From the NCBI GenBank assembly GCA_015660995.1, contig JACTUC010000010.1:1-61436 (forward strand): a DNA stretch of 61,436 nucleotides. The letters are read 5' to 3'. Shown piece by piece: positions 50,474 through 59,654 of this stretch. The notes under the pieces were generated by a model, which was given only the letters and a program-made list of their open reading frames with translations, was not told the origin of the DNA and did not search any database. Every line of letters begins with the position of its first letter. Positions within the stretch are counted from its first letter, which is position 1. Origin of the DNA: Candidatus Methanomethylicaceae archaeon (GTDB lineage: Archaea > Thermoproteota > Methanomethylicia > Methanomethylicales > Methanomethylicaceae). The translations under genes and the position numbers were made by a program.

Positions 50474-51469
50474 TCAAAATCTCTCTTTCATCGACTTCGC
50501 GTACTCCTCTGGGAGCGTGGTCACGCCCACCTCCCCGCCATAGAGCTCAAGAAGCGCCCTGTCCGAGATGGCGCCGCTTGGTCTGCCCATGATCCTCACC
50601 TGCACCCTAAAGCTTCCCTCCCCCTCATCCCTCGGCATCGAATAAAGCCCCATATTGACTGAGGTGACGCCCAGGCTCCACAGGCCAGCAAGCACTTTCG
50701 TTATGCCCGATGCTAGGCCACGCATCTCCTCCGCGTTAAGTGTCAGCAAAGAACTCTTCCTGCCTATCCCGTTCACTTCGTAGGCGCCCATGGGTGCCCA
50801 CGGAGCAAGCCACGTGAAGCCGGGCGTCTCCCCGATGAACCTTGCCGATCCCATCTCCACCTCGGTGAGCTCCGACCAGTAGCACATGCCTTCCCTCCTA
50901 GCATAGGTCTCGGAGGTCTCGAAGAGGCTGGCCGGACCGAGCAGTGCCTTCTCAGTGACGAGCGCCTGAAAGTGAGGGTGCAGCAATGAGGCGCCAGCTG
51001 GCGGGAGGTGGTTCCAGCCAAGGAAATGGCTGCGCAGCCCCCACATCTCGCCCGCCTCGAAGAGTTTCCTGCAGCAGGCCAGCCCGTCGAGCAGCTCCTC
51101 TGTTGTGAAACTGTCTATATCCAGCTTGTGCGCCGGCGTGAAGGCGCATATGGCATGCACTCCCGAGAGTGGGAATAAATTGGGGAATATGGTCGCTCCA
51201 CCAGACCTGATCCTGCCTTCGGGCACCAGATCCGGGGGGAACTTCGGCGTCTCCCTCTCGATGTTCTCAGGGCAGAAGGGGCACTTCTGGGGTGCGCCCT
51301 CCTCGGCCCTCTTCAGAGCCTGCTTGGGCCTTGAGGTCCTCGAGATGTTGATCCTGGCTCTGGCGCCAGTAAGCGGGTCTATCCTGACCTCGACCTCGCT
51401 CAGGGCTTGGGCAAAACCATTCCTGGGGTCTAGAACCCTGGCCTGCTCCCTAAGCCTTTTCAGCTTCAA
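50474..51469 (-). CDS. galactose-1-phosphate uridylyltransferase-like protein
   Basis: HIT-superfamily nucleotidyltransferase, 331 aa, of the GalT family. The zinc/structural segment CPFCPENIERETPKFP, FPLSGVHAICAFTP, and the catalytic HPHFQALVTE histidine triad are all present. It exchanges UMP (or AMP in some members) between UDP-sugar and sugar-1-phosphate, linking glycogen-derived glucose-1-P with nucleotide sugars. It starts (TTG) 20 nt inside the end of the GH57 gene, with GGAG upstream, implying coupling. Confidence 0.82.
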   Translation of the reverse strand: MKLKRLREQARVLDPRNGFAQALSEVEVRIDPLTGARARINISRTSRPKQALKRAEEGAPQKCPFCPENIERETPKFPPDLVPEGRIRSGGATIFPNLFPLSGVHAICAFTPAHKLDIDSFTTEELLDGLACCRKLFEAGEMWGLRSHFLGWNHLPPAGASLLHPHFQALVTEKALLGPASLFETSETYARREGMCYWSELTEVEMGSARFIGETPGFTWLAPWAPMGAYEVNGIGRKSSLLTLNAEEMRGLASGITKVLAGLWSLGVTSVNMGLYSMPRDEGEGSFRVQVRIMGRPSGAISDRALLELYGGEVGVTTLPEEYAKSMKERF

Positions 51470-53000
51470 GGCTCTTTGTCTCCTTCACGTAGAGGTGCGC
51501 TTCGGCATCCTTGATGGCGCTCTCGACATTGGCAAGGATCTCCGCCCTTAGGTCCTCGGGCAGCTGCTTCTGCCTTATCCCGTCCAGCGACTGTGACAGC
51601 GCGGCGCACCCAAGGACCTCTCTCGTCCAGCGGCTGAGGTCCCCCCTCAGGACGTGGAACTCCAGCGACGCGATATCAACGGTCTTCGCCGTCTCCCTCA
51701 GCTCGATGAGGTTCTTGACGCTCACCCCTATGGGCTTCGCGAAGCCCGTGTAGAAGTGGAACGAGTGGCTGTCGGGCAGGTCGCCGTGGAGCATCCTGTA
51801 GTACCTTGACTTATCACCCATCGCCGCATAGACTTTGTAGCGGTAGTCCGTAAGGACCCACGTGAAGGTGAGGAATCCCTCCACGGGGCTATTATAGTGG
51901 CTGAAGTAGGAGTGAACCGCACCAGCACCACCCCCCTTTGTACTCATGTAGTGGAAGTTGTCGCTCGTTGTGAAGAGCCTCCATGTCCTCACATACCTCC
52001 CGCCCACGCTCTTCGCCATGGGTTCCAGGTACCTGACCACATCAAAGCAGTGCCTCTGCATCTCGTTGGAGAGCCACGCCGATGTGTCCCTCTCAAGGTC
52101 TGCCCAGGATATCGTCTCCTTCACATCTATCTCGTCGACTGGCTTGATCTTCTCTGCTGCCTCGCTTGGCGTTATGAACTCGAGGTTGCTGTACTTCCGC
52201 ACCTCCCTCGGCAGGAGGCTCAGGAAGTTATGAATGCCGCTCTCCGGCCAGTGGTGCTCACCGAAGGTCTCGAAGTCCAGAGCTAGGAAGACGAGATCCC
52301 CCTCGACCTTCGACAGCCAGGATGCATACTTCTCTGCAGTCAGCGGCCACTCGGACCAGTCCCTGCTGGTAAACCTGAAACCTATGTCGTCCGAGAGCCT
52401 GTAGTTCCTCATCAGCACAGAGATCTCCGCATCCTTCGCCTTGTACATGAAATTTGGCGACCTCCATCCGAGGACAGAGTCCACCCCCTCGGTCATCACT
52501 ACCTTGAATCCCATGCCATGAAACATCTTGGCTATGTCATTATTATACATGAATTCAGTATTCTCCACCGCTGTTGGCGTTGCCTTGAAGACGTCCTTCA
52601 GGATCTTTCTCTGCTCGTCAACCTGCTCACCGAACTCCTGGACATTCATCAAGCCTGCCAGGGAGTGGTAATAGGTCTGCGCAGTAAGCTCGCAATTGCC
52701 TGTATCCATCAGCTCATGGATAAGCATCAGGACCTCCTCATTCCACCAGCTTGCCTGCTCAAGGAAGAGTCCTGACATGCCAAGGGCGCACTTGAACCCG
52801 CCCTCCTTGGCATTCTGGACTAGGGTCCTCAACGCTGGGACGTAGCACTTCCTGGCGACCCTATCGAAGACCTCCCTGTTCAGGTCGTCGTCGAAGTAAA
52901 CCTCTTCAAGCTTCTCGGAGTTGAAGGGAAGTGTCTTTCCGAAGGATCGCCTAAACCTCCTCGGCTGGTGCAGTTCAAAGAAGAATATGATCTCTGCCAA
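51450..53000 (-). CDS. GH57 family glycoside hydrolase
   Basis: Glycoside hydrolase family 57 enzyme, 516 aa. FELHQPRRFRR is conserved region 1, CALGMSGLFLEQ region 2, VVMTEGVDSVLG holds the nucleophile glutamate (region 3), and FLALDFETFGEHHW carries the acid/base aspartate (region 4). It acts on alpha-glucans (amylase or 4-alpha-glucanotransferase; the sequence alone cannot distinguish these). No signal peptide, so it is intracellular and suited to glycogen turnover. First gene of a two-gene operon with GalT-like. Confidence 0.88.
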   Translation of the reverse strand: MAEIIFFFELHQPRRFRRSFGKTLPFNSEKLEEVYFDDDLNREVFDRVARKCYVPALRTLVQNAKEGGFKCALGMSGLFLEQASWWNEEVLMLIHELMDTGNCELTAQTYYHSLAGLMNVQEFGEQVDEQRKILKDVFKATPTAVENTEFMYNNDIAKMFHGMGFKVVMTEGVDSVLGWRSPNFMYKAKDAEISVLMRNYRLSDDIGFRFTSRDWSEWPLTAEKYASWLSKVEGDLVFLALDFETFGEHHWPESGIHNFLSLLPREVRKYSNLEFITPSEAAEKIKPVDEIDVKETISWADLERDTSAWLSNEMQRHCFDVVRYLEPMAKSVGGRYVRTWRLFTTSDNFHYMSTKGGGAGAVHSYFSHYNSPVEGFLTFTWVLTDYRYKVYAAMGDKSRYYRMLHGDLPDSHSFHFYTGFAKPIGVSVKNLIELRETAKTVDIASLEFHVLRGDLSRWTREVLGCAALSQSLDGIRQKQLPEDLRAEILANVESAIKDAEAHLYVKETKSLEAEKA

Positions 53001-53108
53001 TTTGACCCACTAAGGACTGATTGACATAGGTGATATTTCAATCTTGACTCCAAACCTAGTTTTGAAAAAGCCTATTACCTGTGGCTGAGAATATTCCACT
53101 GACAGCCT

Positions 53109-54182
53109 ATGGAAGTCTTTCAGCGGGCTAGATGGTGGACCAGGGACGGCAACTACGTGAAGTGCGATCTCTGCCCCCACCTCTGCTGGCTGGAGGACCA
53201 CGACCTTGGCATCTGCGGCGTACGCAAGAACATTGGGATGCAGCTCTTCACGCTCAACTACGGGAAGGTCTGCGTCGCCACCCTAGACAGCATAGAGAAG
53301 AAACCCATCTTCCACTACCGCCCGGGCTCAAAGCTATACTCTGTAGGGACCGCTGGCTGCAACCTTGAATGCGCCAGCTGCCAGAACTATGAGCTAGCAA
53401 AAGGAGTAATCGGGCATATTCCCTACACCTCCATGACCCCCGAGGCCATTGTGGGGGAGGCCGTAGCCAAAGGAGCCAACGGCTTGGGATGGACATTCAA
53501 CGAGCCAGTAGTCTGGTCTGAGTTCGTAGTGGACGCCTCCGTTGAAGCGAAGAAGAAAGGGCTCTACTCCATGATCAATACCAACGGCTTCATCCAGAAG
53601 GGAGCCCGCGAGGATCTGCTCTCTGCCATTGACGTAATGAAGATTGACGTAAAAGCCTTCTCAGACGAGTTTTACAGGAGCATCTGCAACGGGATGCTCG
53701 ATCCCGTTCTCGAGACCTGCACCGTAGCCAGAGAGCGCGGTGTGCACGTTGAGCTAGCATACCTCATGGTGCCGGGCATGAATGACTCGGACGTTGAGCT
53801 GAAGGCTTTCGCCACTTGGGCACGCGACTCCATGGGACCAGATGTCCCCGTGCACCTCTTCAGGTTCTCCCCAGAGTACAAGCTCCTGCAGCTTCCCAAG
53901 GAGAGCATGGAAAGGATGAGGCAGGCGAGGGAGATCACCAAGAGTGCAGGTATCCACTATGTATATATTGGAGGCGTAATCGCAGCGGAGGAGCAGAACA
54001 CCTACTGCCCCAGCTGCGGTGAGCTCATTGTCTCAAGGAAGGGCGAAGAGCCCTCTGAGAAGCTCTTTGTAAAGGGAGACCAGATGAGCAAGTTCTGCCC
54101 CAGTTTCTCCGACATCGTTGTGAGGGCGAAACGCGGCAGGTGCCCCAAGTGCGGAGAGGCGATAAAGATAAAATTCGCGTAG
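53109..54182 (+). CDS. AmmeMemoRadiSam-system radical SAM enzyme
   Basis: Radical SAM protein, 357 aa, of the pyruvate-formate-lyase-activase-like type associated with the AmmeMemoRadiSam gene set. The N-terminal cysteine region CDLCPHLCWLEDHDLGICGV is typical of this group. AGCNLECASCQNYELA is the CxxxCxxC cluster motif. The C-terminus has a rubredoxin-like pair of CxxC units (YCPSCGEL and RCPKCGEA). The biochemical substrate of the family is unsettled. Divergent from the GH57 gene. Confidence 0.85.
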   Translation: MEVFQRARWWTRDGNYVKCDLCPHLCWLEDHDLGICGVRKNIGMQLFTLNYGKVCVATLDSIEKKPIFHYRPGSKLYSVGTAGCNLECASCQNYELAKGVIGHIPYTSMTPEAIVGEAVAKGANGLGWTFNEPVVWSEFVVDASVEAKKKGLYSMINTNGFIQKGAREDLLSAIDVMKIDVKAFSDEFYRSICNGMLDPVLETCTVARERGVHVELAYLMVPGMNDSDVELKAFATWARDSMGPDVPVHLFRFSPEYKLLQLPKESMERMRQAREITKSAGIHYVYIGGVIAAEEQNTYCPSCGELIVSRKGEEPSEKLFVKGDQMSKFCPSFSDIVVRAKRGRCPKCGEAIKIKFA

Positions 54183-54208
54183 CCTTTTACTGAAGGAGAT
54201 TGATTGAT

Positions 54209-55234
54209 ATGAAGATCAATATTGCATTCATAGGATTTGGCACCGTGGGAAGGGGGCTGGGGGATCTGCTCCTGGAGAAGAGGGAGGAGCTGGCTAGGGA
54301 TTACGGTGTGGAGTACAAGGTCGTTGCGGTCTCCGACATCAAGGCGGGGTCGATCTTGGACGAGAGGGGAATCGATCTGGAGGAGGCTCTGAAGCTTGCA
54401 GACGCAGGGACAAGCCTCGAGACAATGCCTGCCCAGAAGAAAGGCCTCTCGGCCTTGGATACGATAAAGTCATCCGGAGCGGATGCCTTTGTGGAGGTTA
54501 CGTGGACAAACCTTACAGATGGGGAGCCTGGTTACTCGCACATCAAGGCAGCGCTCTCCCTAGGAAGACACGTCGTCACCACAAACAAGGGGCCCATGGC
54601 GTTGCATTACCGCGAACTTTTGAGGCTGGCGCAGGATAACGGTGCCAAACTCAAGTTCAAAGGAACTGTGCTCAGCGGGACGCCCGCCTTCAACCTCTTC
54701 GACGGCCCCCTTGCGGGCTGCTCCGTCCGCTCGATCAGAGGTATAGTCAATGGCACGACTAACCTGATCCTCTCCGAGATGGAGAAAGGGAGGGGATATG
54801 AAGAGGTCTTGAAGGAAGCTCAGCGCGCAGGCTATGCCGAGGCCGACCCAACCATGGACGTGGAGGGGTGGGACGCAACTGCCAAAGCCACGATCCTTGC
54901 CAATTACTTCTACGGAACCGACATTAAGCCGAGCCAGGTCAAGCGGAAGGGGATCTCCTCAATCACTCTGGACCAAGTAATCAAGGCTAAGAATCGCGGC
55001 GAGAGGATCAAGCTCATAGCAAGAGCCGACAGGACTGAGGGCGGAGCTGAAGTCAGCGTCTCGCCAGTTGCCCTGCCCATGGCCGATCCCCTAGCGAACA
55101 TAATGGGCGTCACCAATGCCCTGACCTTCGCAACCGACTGCCTTGGAGATATAACGATCGTCGGGCCAGGTGCTGGCAGGAGAGCCACAGGCTACTCCCT
55201 GCTCACGGACCTCCTCTCAATTGCTAGGGGCTGA
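54209..55234 (+). CDS. hom: homoserine dehydrogenase
   Basis: NAD(P)H-dependent reduction of aspartate semialdehyde to homoserine, 341 aa. GFGTVGRGLGDLL is the nucleotide fold at the N-terminus; VTTNKGPMAL and GTVLSGTPAFNL follow; RGIVNGTTNLILSEM and AEADPTMDVEGWDATAK are the catalytic-domain signatures, with the conserved lysine present. The ATG at 54209 has GGAG 10 nt upstream; the TTG at 54200 is too close to it. No ACT or kinase domain is fused, as usual in archaea. Confidence 0.9.
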   Translation: MKINIAFIGFGTVGRGLGDLLLEKREELARDYGVEYKVVAVSDIKAGSILDERGIDLEEALKLADAGTSLETMPAQKKGLSALDTIKSSGADAFVEVTWTNLTDGEPGYSHIKAALSLGRHVVTTNKGPMALHYRELLRLAQDNGAKLKFKGTVLSGTPAFNLFDGPLAGCSVRSIRGIVNGTTNLILSEMEKGRGYEEVLKEAQRAGYAEADPTMDVEGWDATAKATILANYFYGTDIKPSQVKRKGISSITLDQVIKAKNRGERIKLIARADRTEGGAEVSVSPVALPMADPLANIMGVTNALTFATDCLGDITIVGPGAGRRATGYSLLTDLLSIARG

Positions 55235-55292
55235 TTAGACTTTTTTCAAGTCAATGAAATAAAAACAGGTTATTAGTCAAAACCTAACATAT

Positions 55293-56720
55293 GTGATCAG
55301 GGTCCACTCCATGCCAGAAGACGAGCGGAAAGATATCGCAGAGGGAGAAGAAAAGGGAGAAGCCGGAGGAAATGAGACTGGAGCGCCGGAATCGGAGGAG
55401 GACCAGGATCAAAATCAGGAGAAGCTTCTCCTGGAGTCGCCCCTCATCTATTCCCTCGCATCCGATGGGAACGTAACGTCGGAGGGCGAAGGCGCAGGTC
55501 AGCTCTATGAGGAAAAGATGACAGTACTACCGAAATTCGGGCAGATCCTTCCATTCCCGTTGAGGAGCATACTGGAGTATCAGGCTCGTGACTACAAAAT
55601 CCGTATTATCTTCAGCTCAAATGATCAGCTCACCCTCTCCAACCTTGGCCTGCGTTACGAAGACTTCGTGAGGAAGATGGCTCAACTCAGGAACCAGCTC
55701 ATACTGAAAGACGTGCTCATGGAAGAGAAACTCAGGCAGCCAACAGCGAGGGGGTCGGTCATATTTACGGGCTCTTCAGGGACTGCGAGACTGGCTGCTG
55801 AATGCGAACTGCGACTCTACGAGACCGCGCTCGTCATCGTCCCCGACATAGGCGACCTCATCCGCATCCCGTACAGCGACATCACTGGAATAAGTGCGCA
55901 AGACTACAGGTTGGAGATAACCACAGAGTTTGGAGATAAGCTGGTGGCATCGCAGATGGGCAGGCTCTTCGATCCCTTCGCCAGAGCGCTCGCAGAAGCG
56001 AACTCTGCCCTCCAGCTCAAGGTAAACAGCGTGCTGATGAAGCTCCTCCCTCTGGCTGATCCCGCAGAGTTAAGGAAGGTTGCACACCTGATGAAGGAAG
56101 GGCGCGCAGCAAGGAAATCCGACATAGACTCCGTTTCGCCAGCAGTCTGGAGCCAGCTCGAGAAGAGGCTTGTATCCGTGGGGATCGCCGAGGAGTACCC
56201 CTTTCTAAAGGGGTTGTCGCAGGCTGACAGGATCTGCATCGGAATCAAGCAGGGGCTGAGGGGCGACTTGACAAGCGAGTACCTTTGGTTCCTCGTGCCG
56301 ATCTACAGTTCAAGCCCCGATACCCCCGGCAACGCCATCGCGATGGAGGCATCCTCCAACGAAGGATCTGGCAGGGCTACTTACTTCTTCAGGATAACCG
56401 GAAGGAAGGAGTACAAGGAGATGGGCCTGGACAAGCTCAGCGCGGAATGCGACAAGCTGACAGGTTCAATCAACCGGGCAATGATCGAGATAAACTTCAG
56501 GAGGGAGCCTATATACCTTGAAGACGGGAAACTGAATGAACCCCCGTACCAGAAATACCTCTTCGCAGCGAAGAGGTTGCCCTCGCTCCAGACCCTTCGA
56601 AGCCTATTCATAGGAAGGGTGATCCACTCGACGCCCGAGCAGTGGCAAGCGGATGTTCTCGCCCTCCTGAAGTTCAACGTCGTAGCAGAGGACGACGGAG
56701 TCAAGTGGTCCAAATCTTGA
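55293..56720 (+). CDS. unknown protein with duplicated PH-like modules
   Basis: A 475-residue soluble protein not assigned to a family. After an acidic, disordered N-terminus (about 1-55) there are two related modules. LRSILEYQARDYKIRIIFSS with the following helix (about 85-145) resembles YSDITGISAQDYRLEITTEF with its helix (about 190-245), suggesting tandem PH-like domains. A mixed C-terminal domain ends in a helix. A TATA-like AATAAAAAC 30 nt upstream fits a leaderless GTG start at 55293. It precedes two zinc-ribbon genes in the same orientation, so the three may form a unit. Confidence 0.6.
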   Translation: MIRVHSMPEDERKDIAEGEEKGEAGGNETGAPESEEDQDQNQEKLLLESPLIYSLASDGNVTSEGEGAGQLYEEKMTVLPKFGQILPFPLRSILEYQARDYKIRIIFSSNDQLTLSNLGLRYEDFVRKMAQLRNQLILKDVLMEEKLRQPTARGSVIFTGSSGTARLAAECELRLYETALVIVPDIGDLIRIPYSDITGISAQDYRLEITTEFGDKLVASQMGRLFDPFARALAEANSALQLKVNSVLMKLLPLADPAELRKVAHLMKEGRAARKSDIDSVSPAVWSQLEKRLVSVGIAEEYPFLKGLSQADRICIGIKQGLRGDLTSEYLWFLVPIYSSSPDTPGNAIAMEASSNEGSGRATYFFRITGRKEYKEMGLDKLSAECDKLTGSINRAMIEINFRREPIYLEDGKLNEPPYQKYLFAAKRLPSLQTLRSLFIGRVIHSTPEQWQADVLALLKFNVVAEDDGVKWSKS

Positions 56721-56800
56721 TAAACGAACAAGCGGATGTGGAACCCCGCAAAGGAGATTAAAAGGCTGAGCCAATTATACAGATTCAGGAGCCTAACCCT

Positions 56801-57127
56801 ATGGTAGGATACATGCACCCGTGCCGTTACTGTAGCGCTCTGATACCACCGGACTCGAAGGTATGCCCGATGTGCGGAAAAGTGAACCCTCTCGGCCCTC
56901 TCCGGTGCCCAAGGTGCCGTGCGCCAATTGAGAAGGGATACGTGAAGTGCAGCTCCTGTGGTCTCTCCCTTGAGATCGCCTGCCCAGCGTGCAAGAACAC
57001 GACCTTCTTCGGCGACTACTGCAGCCACTGTGGCGCTCGCTTGGTGGTCATATGCCCGAAGTGCAAGACCGAGCAGATGCCAATCAATGAGAAATGTATA
57101 AAATGTGGCACACAGCTAATAAAGTGA
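56801..57127 (+). CDS. multi-zinc-ribbon protein
   Basis: A 108-residue protein composed almost wholly of CxxC knuckles: PCRYC, CPMCGK, CPRCRA, CSSCGL, CPACKN, CSHCGA, CPKCKT and CIKCGT, enough for four zinc ribbons. No other domain. Zinc-ribbon strings like this are common in archaea and serve in protein or nucleic-acid contacts. Followed 9 nt later by another zinc-ribbon gene. Confidence 0.75.
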   Translation: MVGYMHPCRYCSALIPPDSKVCPMCGKVNPLGPLRCPRCRAPIEKGYVKCSSCGLSLEIACPACKNTTFFGDYCSHCGARLVVICPKCKTEQMPINEKCIKCGTQLIK

Positions 57128-57136
57128 GGCTTTAAT

Positions 57137-57808
57137 TTGGGTCTACAACCATTTACGCGCAATTTTGATGATAACAGCACCGACGCAGGCTTCCAGTTCA
57201 CCTTCCACTGCGACATATGCTCTGACGGCTACAAGACGCAATTTGTCCAATCCAAGACTTACAGGAAGGCAGGTCTACTGCGCGGATTAGGATCCGCTGC
57301 TAGCATTGCGGGCTCGCTTGCAGGCGGTCGTTTGGGAAGCGCCGGCTCTGCTGGCCAAAGTACCTCCAACGTGCTCTCCGAACGTTTCCAGGGAATGTCG
57401 CCCGAATGGCACAAGGAGCATGAAAGCGCTTTTGCCTTGGCGCAGAACGAAGCGATGGGCCACTTCAAGCGTTGCCCTAAGTGCCACAGGTACGTCTGCG
57501 AGAACGATTGGAACGAGGAGGAGGGGCTCTGTGTCGAGGATGCGCCTCGTCTGAACGTTGAAGTAGCAGCTGCTAAATCACAGGTGCAGGCAGAACAGGC
57601 TTGGGACAAGGCGCGCAATACCCAGATATTCAGCGGCGAGATCGAGAGCAAGCAGACAATCTGCCCTATGTGCGGGAAACCGGCTGGGCAGGGCAAGTTC
57701 TGCAACAACTGCGGCGCACCCTTGAGCCTAGGCAAGTGCCTGAAATGCGGCGCCACGAACCCAGCAGGTGCGAGCTTCTGCAGCGAGTGCGGAAACAAGC
57801 TGACCTAA
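57137..57808 (+). CDS. zinc-ribbon protein with glycine-rich middle region
   Basis: A 223-residue protein. The N-terminal beta-like part contains FTFHCDICSDGYKTQF (a possible half zinc site). A Gly/Ala/Ser-rich segment lies near residues 44-75, a CPKCHRYVCENDWNEEEG zinc site near 113, and C-terminal tandem zinc ribbons follow (CPMCGKPAGQGKFCNNCGA and CLKCGATNPAGASFCSECG). It starts at a TTG with GAGG upstream. It resembles the SPFH-associated or double-zinc-ribbon proteins of archaea and bacteria; the exact role is unknown. Confidence 0.65.
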   Translation: MGLQPFTRNFDDNSTDAGFQFTFHCDICSDGYKTQFVQSKTYRKAGLLRGLGSAASIAGSLAGGRLGSAGSAGQSTSNVLSERFQGMSPEWHKEHESAFALAQNEAMGHFKRCPKCHRYVCENDWNEEEGLCVEDAPRLNVEVAAAKSQVQAEQAWDKARNTQIFSGEIESKQTICPMCGKPAGQGKFCNNCGAPLSLGKCLKCGATNPAGASFCSECGNKLT

Positions 57809-57884
57809 AAATCAAAAATTCCCCTTTTTATAATTTTAATTGCCACGAAACGCATAAAAATACCTTCAACTTCTCTATGCCCAA

Positions 57885-57959
57885 GGGCCGGTAGATTAGC
57901 GGCAGATCACCTGCCTTGCACGCAGGGAGTCGTGGGTTCAAATCCCACCCGGTCCACCA
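57885..57959 (+). tRNA. tRNA-Ala (UGC)
   Basis: Complete cloverleaf. Acceptor GGGCCGG pairs with CCGGTCC (one G-U), and the anticodon arm CCTGC-CTTGCAC-GCAGG has TGC at 34-36. CCA is encoded. CATAAAAATA at 57853-57862 is the likely TATA box. It borders the repeat-separated accessory region that follows. Confidence 0.93.
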
Positions 57960-58015
57960 TCAAATATGCGCAAAATAGCATCGTTTTCGACAATCTACAA
58001 CATAAAAAAAGGCAT

Positions 58016-58064
58016 TCAACTATGCGATAAAGGTCTTCTGGGCCATGTCTTTGCCCGTGGTTTG
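58016..58064 (+). repeat. dispersed 45-bp repeat, copy 1
   Basis: First of five direct copies (58016, 58745, 60151, 60652, 61271) sharing TCAACTAT, then CGATAAAGGTCTTCTGGGCC, then ATGTCTTTGCCCGTGGTTT. It lies 57 nt after tRNA-Ala and 17 nt before the TATA box of the next gene. Confidence 0.7.
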
Positions 58065-58129
58065 ATCACCCAGACATCTATTATATAAAAGAATTTACCG
58101 AAGCACTACATATTATTCCATAGATAAAA

Positions 58130-58726
58130 ATGACTTCTTCACTTGTCTTCACCTCTAACAACGCCCTCATAGGTTTCGTTATCGTATTCATTTGTTTTTT
58201 TGTGGCAGAACAAATTGGGGGTGTAATTATTCCAGCAAAGAGAAGGGGTGGTGCCAGGGTGAAGCGAAGCCATGTGCTCTCAAATATAATAATTTATTTC
58301 TCTTGGCCTGTAATCTTATTCTTAATATTCATCTTTGCAGCGATTGACATCGTTCCATTGCCTGATTGGGCATATTACATCGGCCTCGCTGTTATGATTA
58401 CAGGAATTGTGTTTAGGCAATGGGCCATTGCTGTACTTGGCCGCTACTTCTCTCGTGCAATTGGCGTTCAGAAGGAACATAAGATTGTGGAATCTGGACC
58501 CTACCACTTGATAAGACATCCCTCATATGCAGGCGTTCTCATTTTTTGGGTTGGAATGGGATTGGCAGTACAGTCCATAAGCGCAGTGCTCATAGCCCTC
58601 GCAGTCTTTTGTTTAGTCTATGGATACAGAATTTATGTAGAAGAAAAGGTTCTCATTAATGAATTGGGTGACAGTTATGTTGAGTATATGAAGCGAACAA
58701 AGCGAGTAATTCCTTACATAATATAG
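58130..58726 (+). CDS. isoprenylcysteine carboxyl methyltransferase-like membrane protein
   Basis: ICMT/phospholipid methyltransferase-like enzyme, 198 aa with five hydrophobic segments. The C-terminal SAM-binding signature is present: GPYHLIRHPSYAGVLIFW (the RHPxY motif) and VYGYRIYVEEKVL (the E-E pair). TTATATAAAA about 45 nt upstream gives a short leader. It is the first gene of the repeat-separated region and is AT-rich compared with the zinc-ribbon genes before tRNA-Ala. Confidence 0.83.
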   Translation: MTSSLVFTSNNALIGFVIVFICFFVAEQIGGVIIPAKRRGGARVKRSHVLSNIIIYFSWPVILFLIFIFAAIDIVPLPDWAYYIGLAVMITGIVFRQWAIAVLGRYFSRAIGVQKEHKIVESGPYHLIRHPSYAGVLIFWVGMGLAVQSISAVLIALAVFCLVYGYRIYVEEKVLINELGDSYVEYMKRTKRVIPYII

Positions 58727-58744
58727 ACTGATCTGTGGCCTGTT

Positions 58745-58780
58745 TCCACTGTACGATAAAGGTCTTGGACCATGTCTTTG
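58745..58780 (+). repeat. dispersed 45-bp repeat, copy 2
   Basis: Divergent copy (CGATAAAGGTCTTGGACCAT with two bases missing in the middle) 19 nt after the ICMT-like stop and about 35 nt before a TTTATAAT box of the flavodoxin gene. Confidence 0.62.
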
Positions 58781-58892
58781 TTCTGCGCGCGTTGGTAGCG
58801 TGCACTGAGATCATTTATAATAGCCATAGGTTTAGCAATCATTAGGTGATTTGTCATGTCGACAAAACGACAAGGCAAGGAGTTGTTAATGA

Positions 58893-59459
58893 ATGACTAA
58901 AGCCTTGATTGTTTATGGAACTCGATATGGAGCAACGGCCAGCACATCAGCAGAGATCGCAAACACATTCCGGCAACAAGGCTTGGAGGTTCGAGTAGTT
59001 GATGCAAAACAGGAGAGAATCAGTGAGATAGATGAGTATGATCTTGTCATTGTCGGCAGTGGCATCGAGAGAGATATGTGGACCAGTGAACCAGAGGAAT
59101 TCCTGAAAACATTCCAGGAGGAGCTGGCAAAAAAGAAAGTGGCACTATTCGTCTCCTGCGGTCATGGCAGCCAGGCACTAAATGAAGGAAAACCCGACGT
59201 GATTGCTAAATTCAGAGGAGTTTATCTTGAAGAAAAAGCCGCTAAGTATAATCTGCAACCTTTAGCTTTGGGCTTATTCGGTGGCATCTACGACTACAAT
59301 AAAATATCAAGGTTTATGCAAATGGCTCCCCCAGTTCAGGCAACAAGGAGAAAGCTGGAAGCAGCCTGTAAGGAAACACAGCCTGGAATCTATGATTTGA
59401 GAGACTTGGACGCTATAAGGATCTGGGCAAAAGAACTCTCCCAAAAGGTTCTCAGTTAG
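58893..59459 (+). CDS. flavodoxin-domain protein (HemG-like)
   Basis: FMN-binding protein, 188 aa, of the flavodoxin_5/protoporphyrinogen-dehydrogenase-like family. VYGTRYGATASTSAEIA is the phosphate-binding loop, DLVIVGSGIERDMW the second loop, and ALFVSCGHGSQ the third. The extra C-terminal helices fit HemG-like rather than small electron-carrier flavodoxins. AAGGAG lies upstream of the ATG. Real substrate unknown. Confidence 0.82.
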   Translation: MTKALIVYGTRYGATASTSAEIANTFRQQGLEVRVVDAKQERISEIDEYDLVIVGSGIERDMWTSEPEEFLKTFQEELAKKKVALFVSCGHGSQALNEGKPDVIAKFRGVYLEEKAAKYNLQPLALGLFGGIYDYNKISRFMQMAPPVQATRRKLEAACKETQPGIYDLRDLDAIRIWAKELSQKVLS

Positions 59460-59511
59460 GTAAAAATGCTCACCAAAAATATACCGCAGGCTGAGTGCTC
59501 GATATATTTTG

Positions 59512-59540
59512 AGGTTTGGGGATTAAAACTTAAAACCCCG
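59512..59540. terminator. palindromic element between convergent genes
   Basis: GAGGTTTGGGGATTAAAACT continuing into TAAAACCCC; same family as 6123-6144, between the stops of the flavodoxin and SnoaL-like genes. Confidence 0.45.
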
Positions 59541-59654
59541 AAATAACATTAATTAAAAATTAATCTTATCTTTGGCTGTGTTTGCCCTTATCTAGAAACT
59601 ATCTAAATACTCGAACCTAAGGACTATCCAGCGTAATTGCCTGAATTGAAAACA

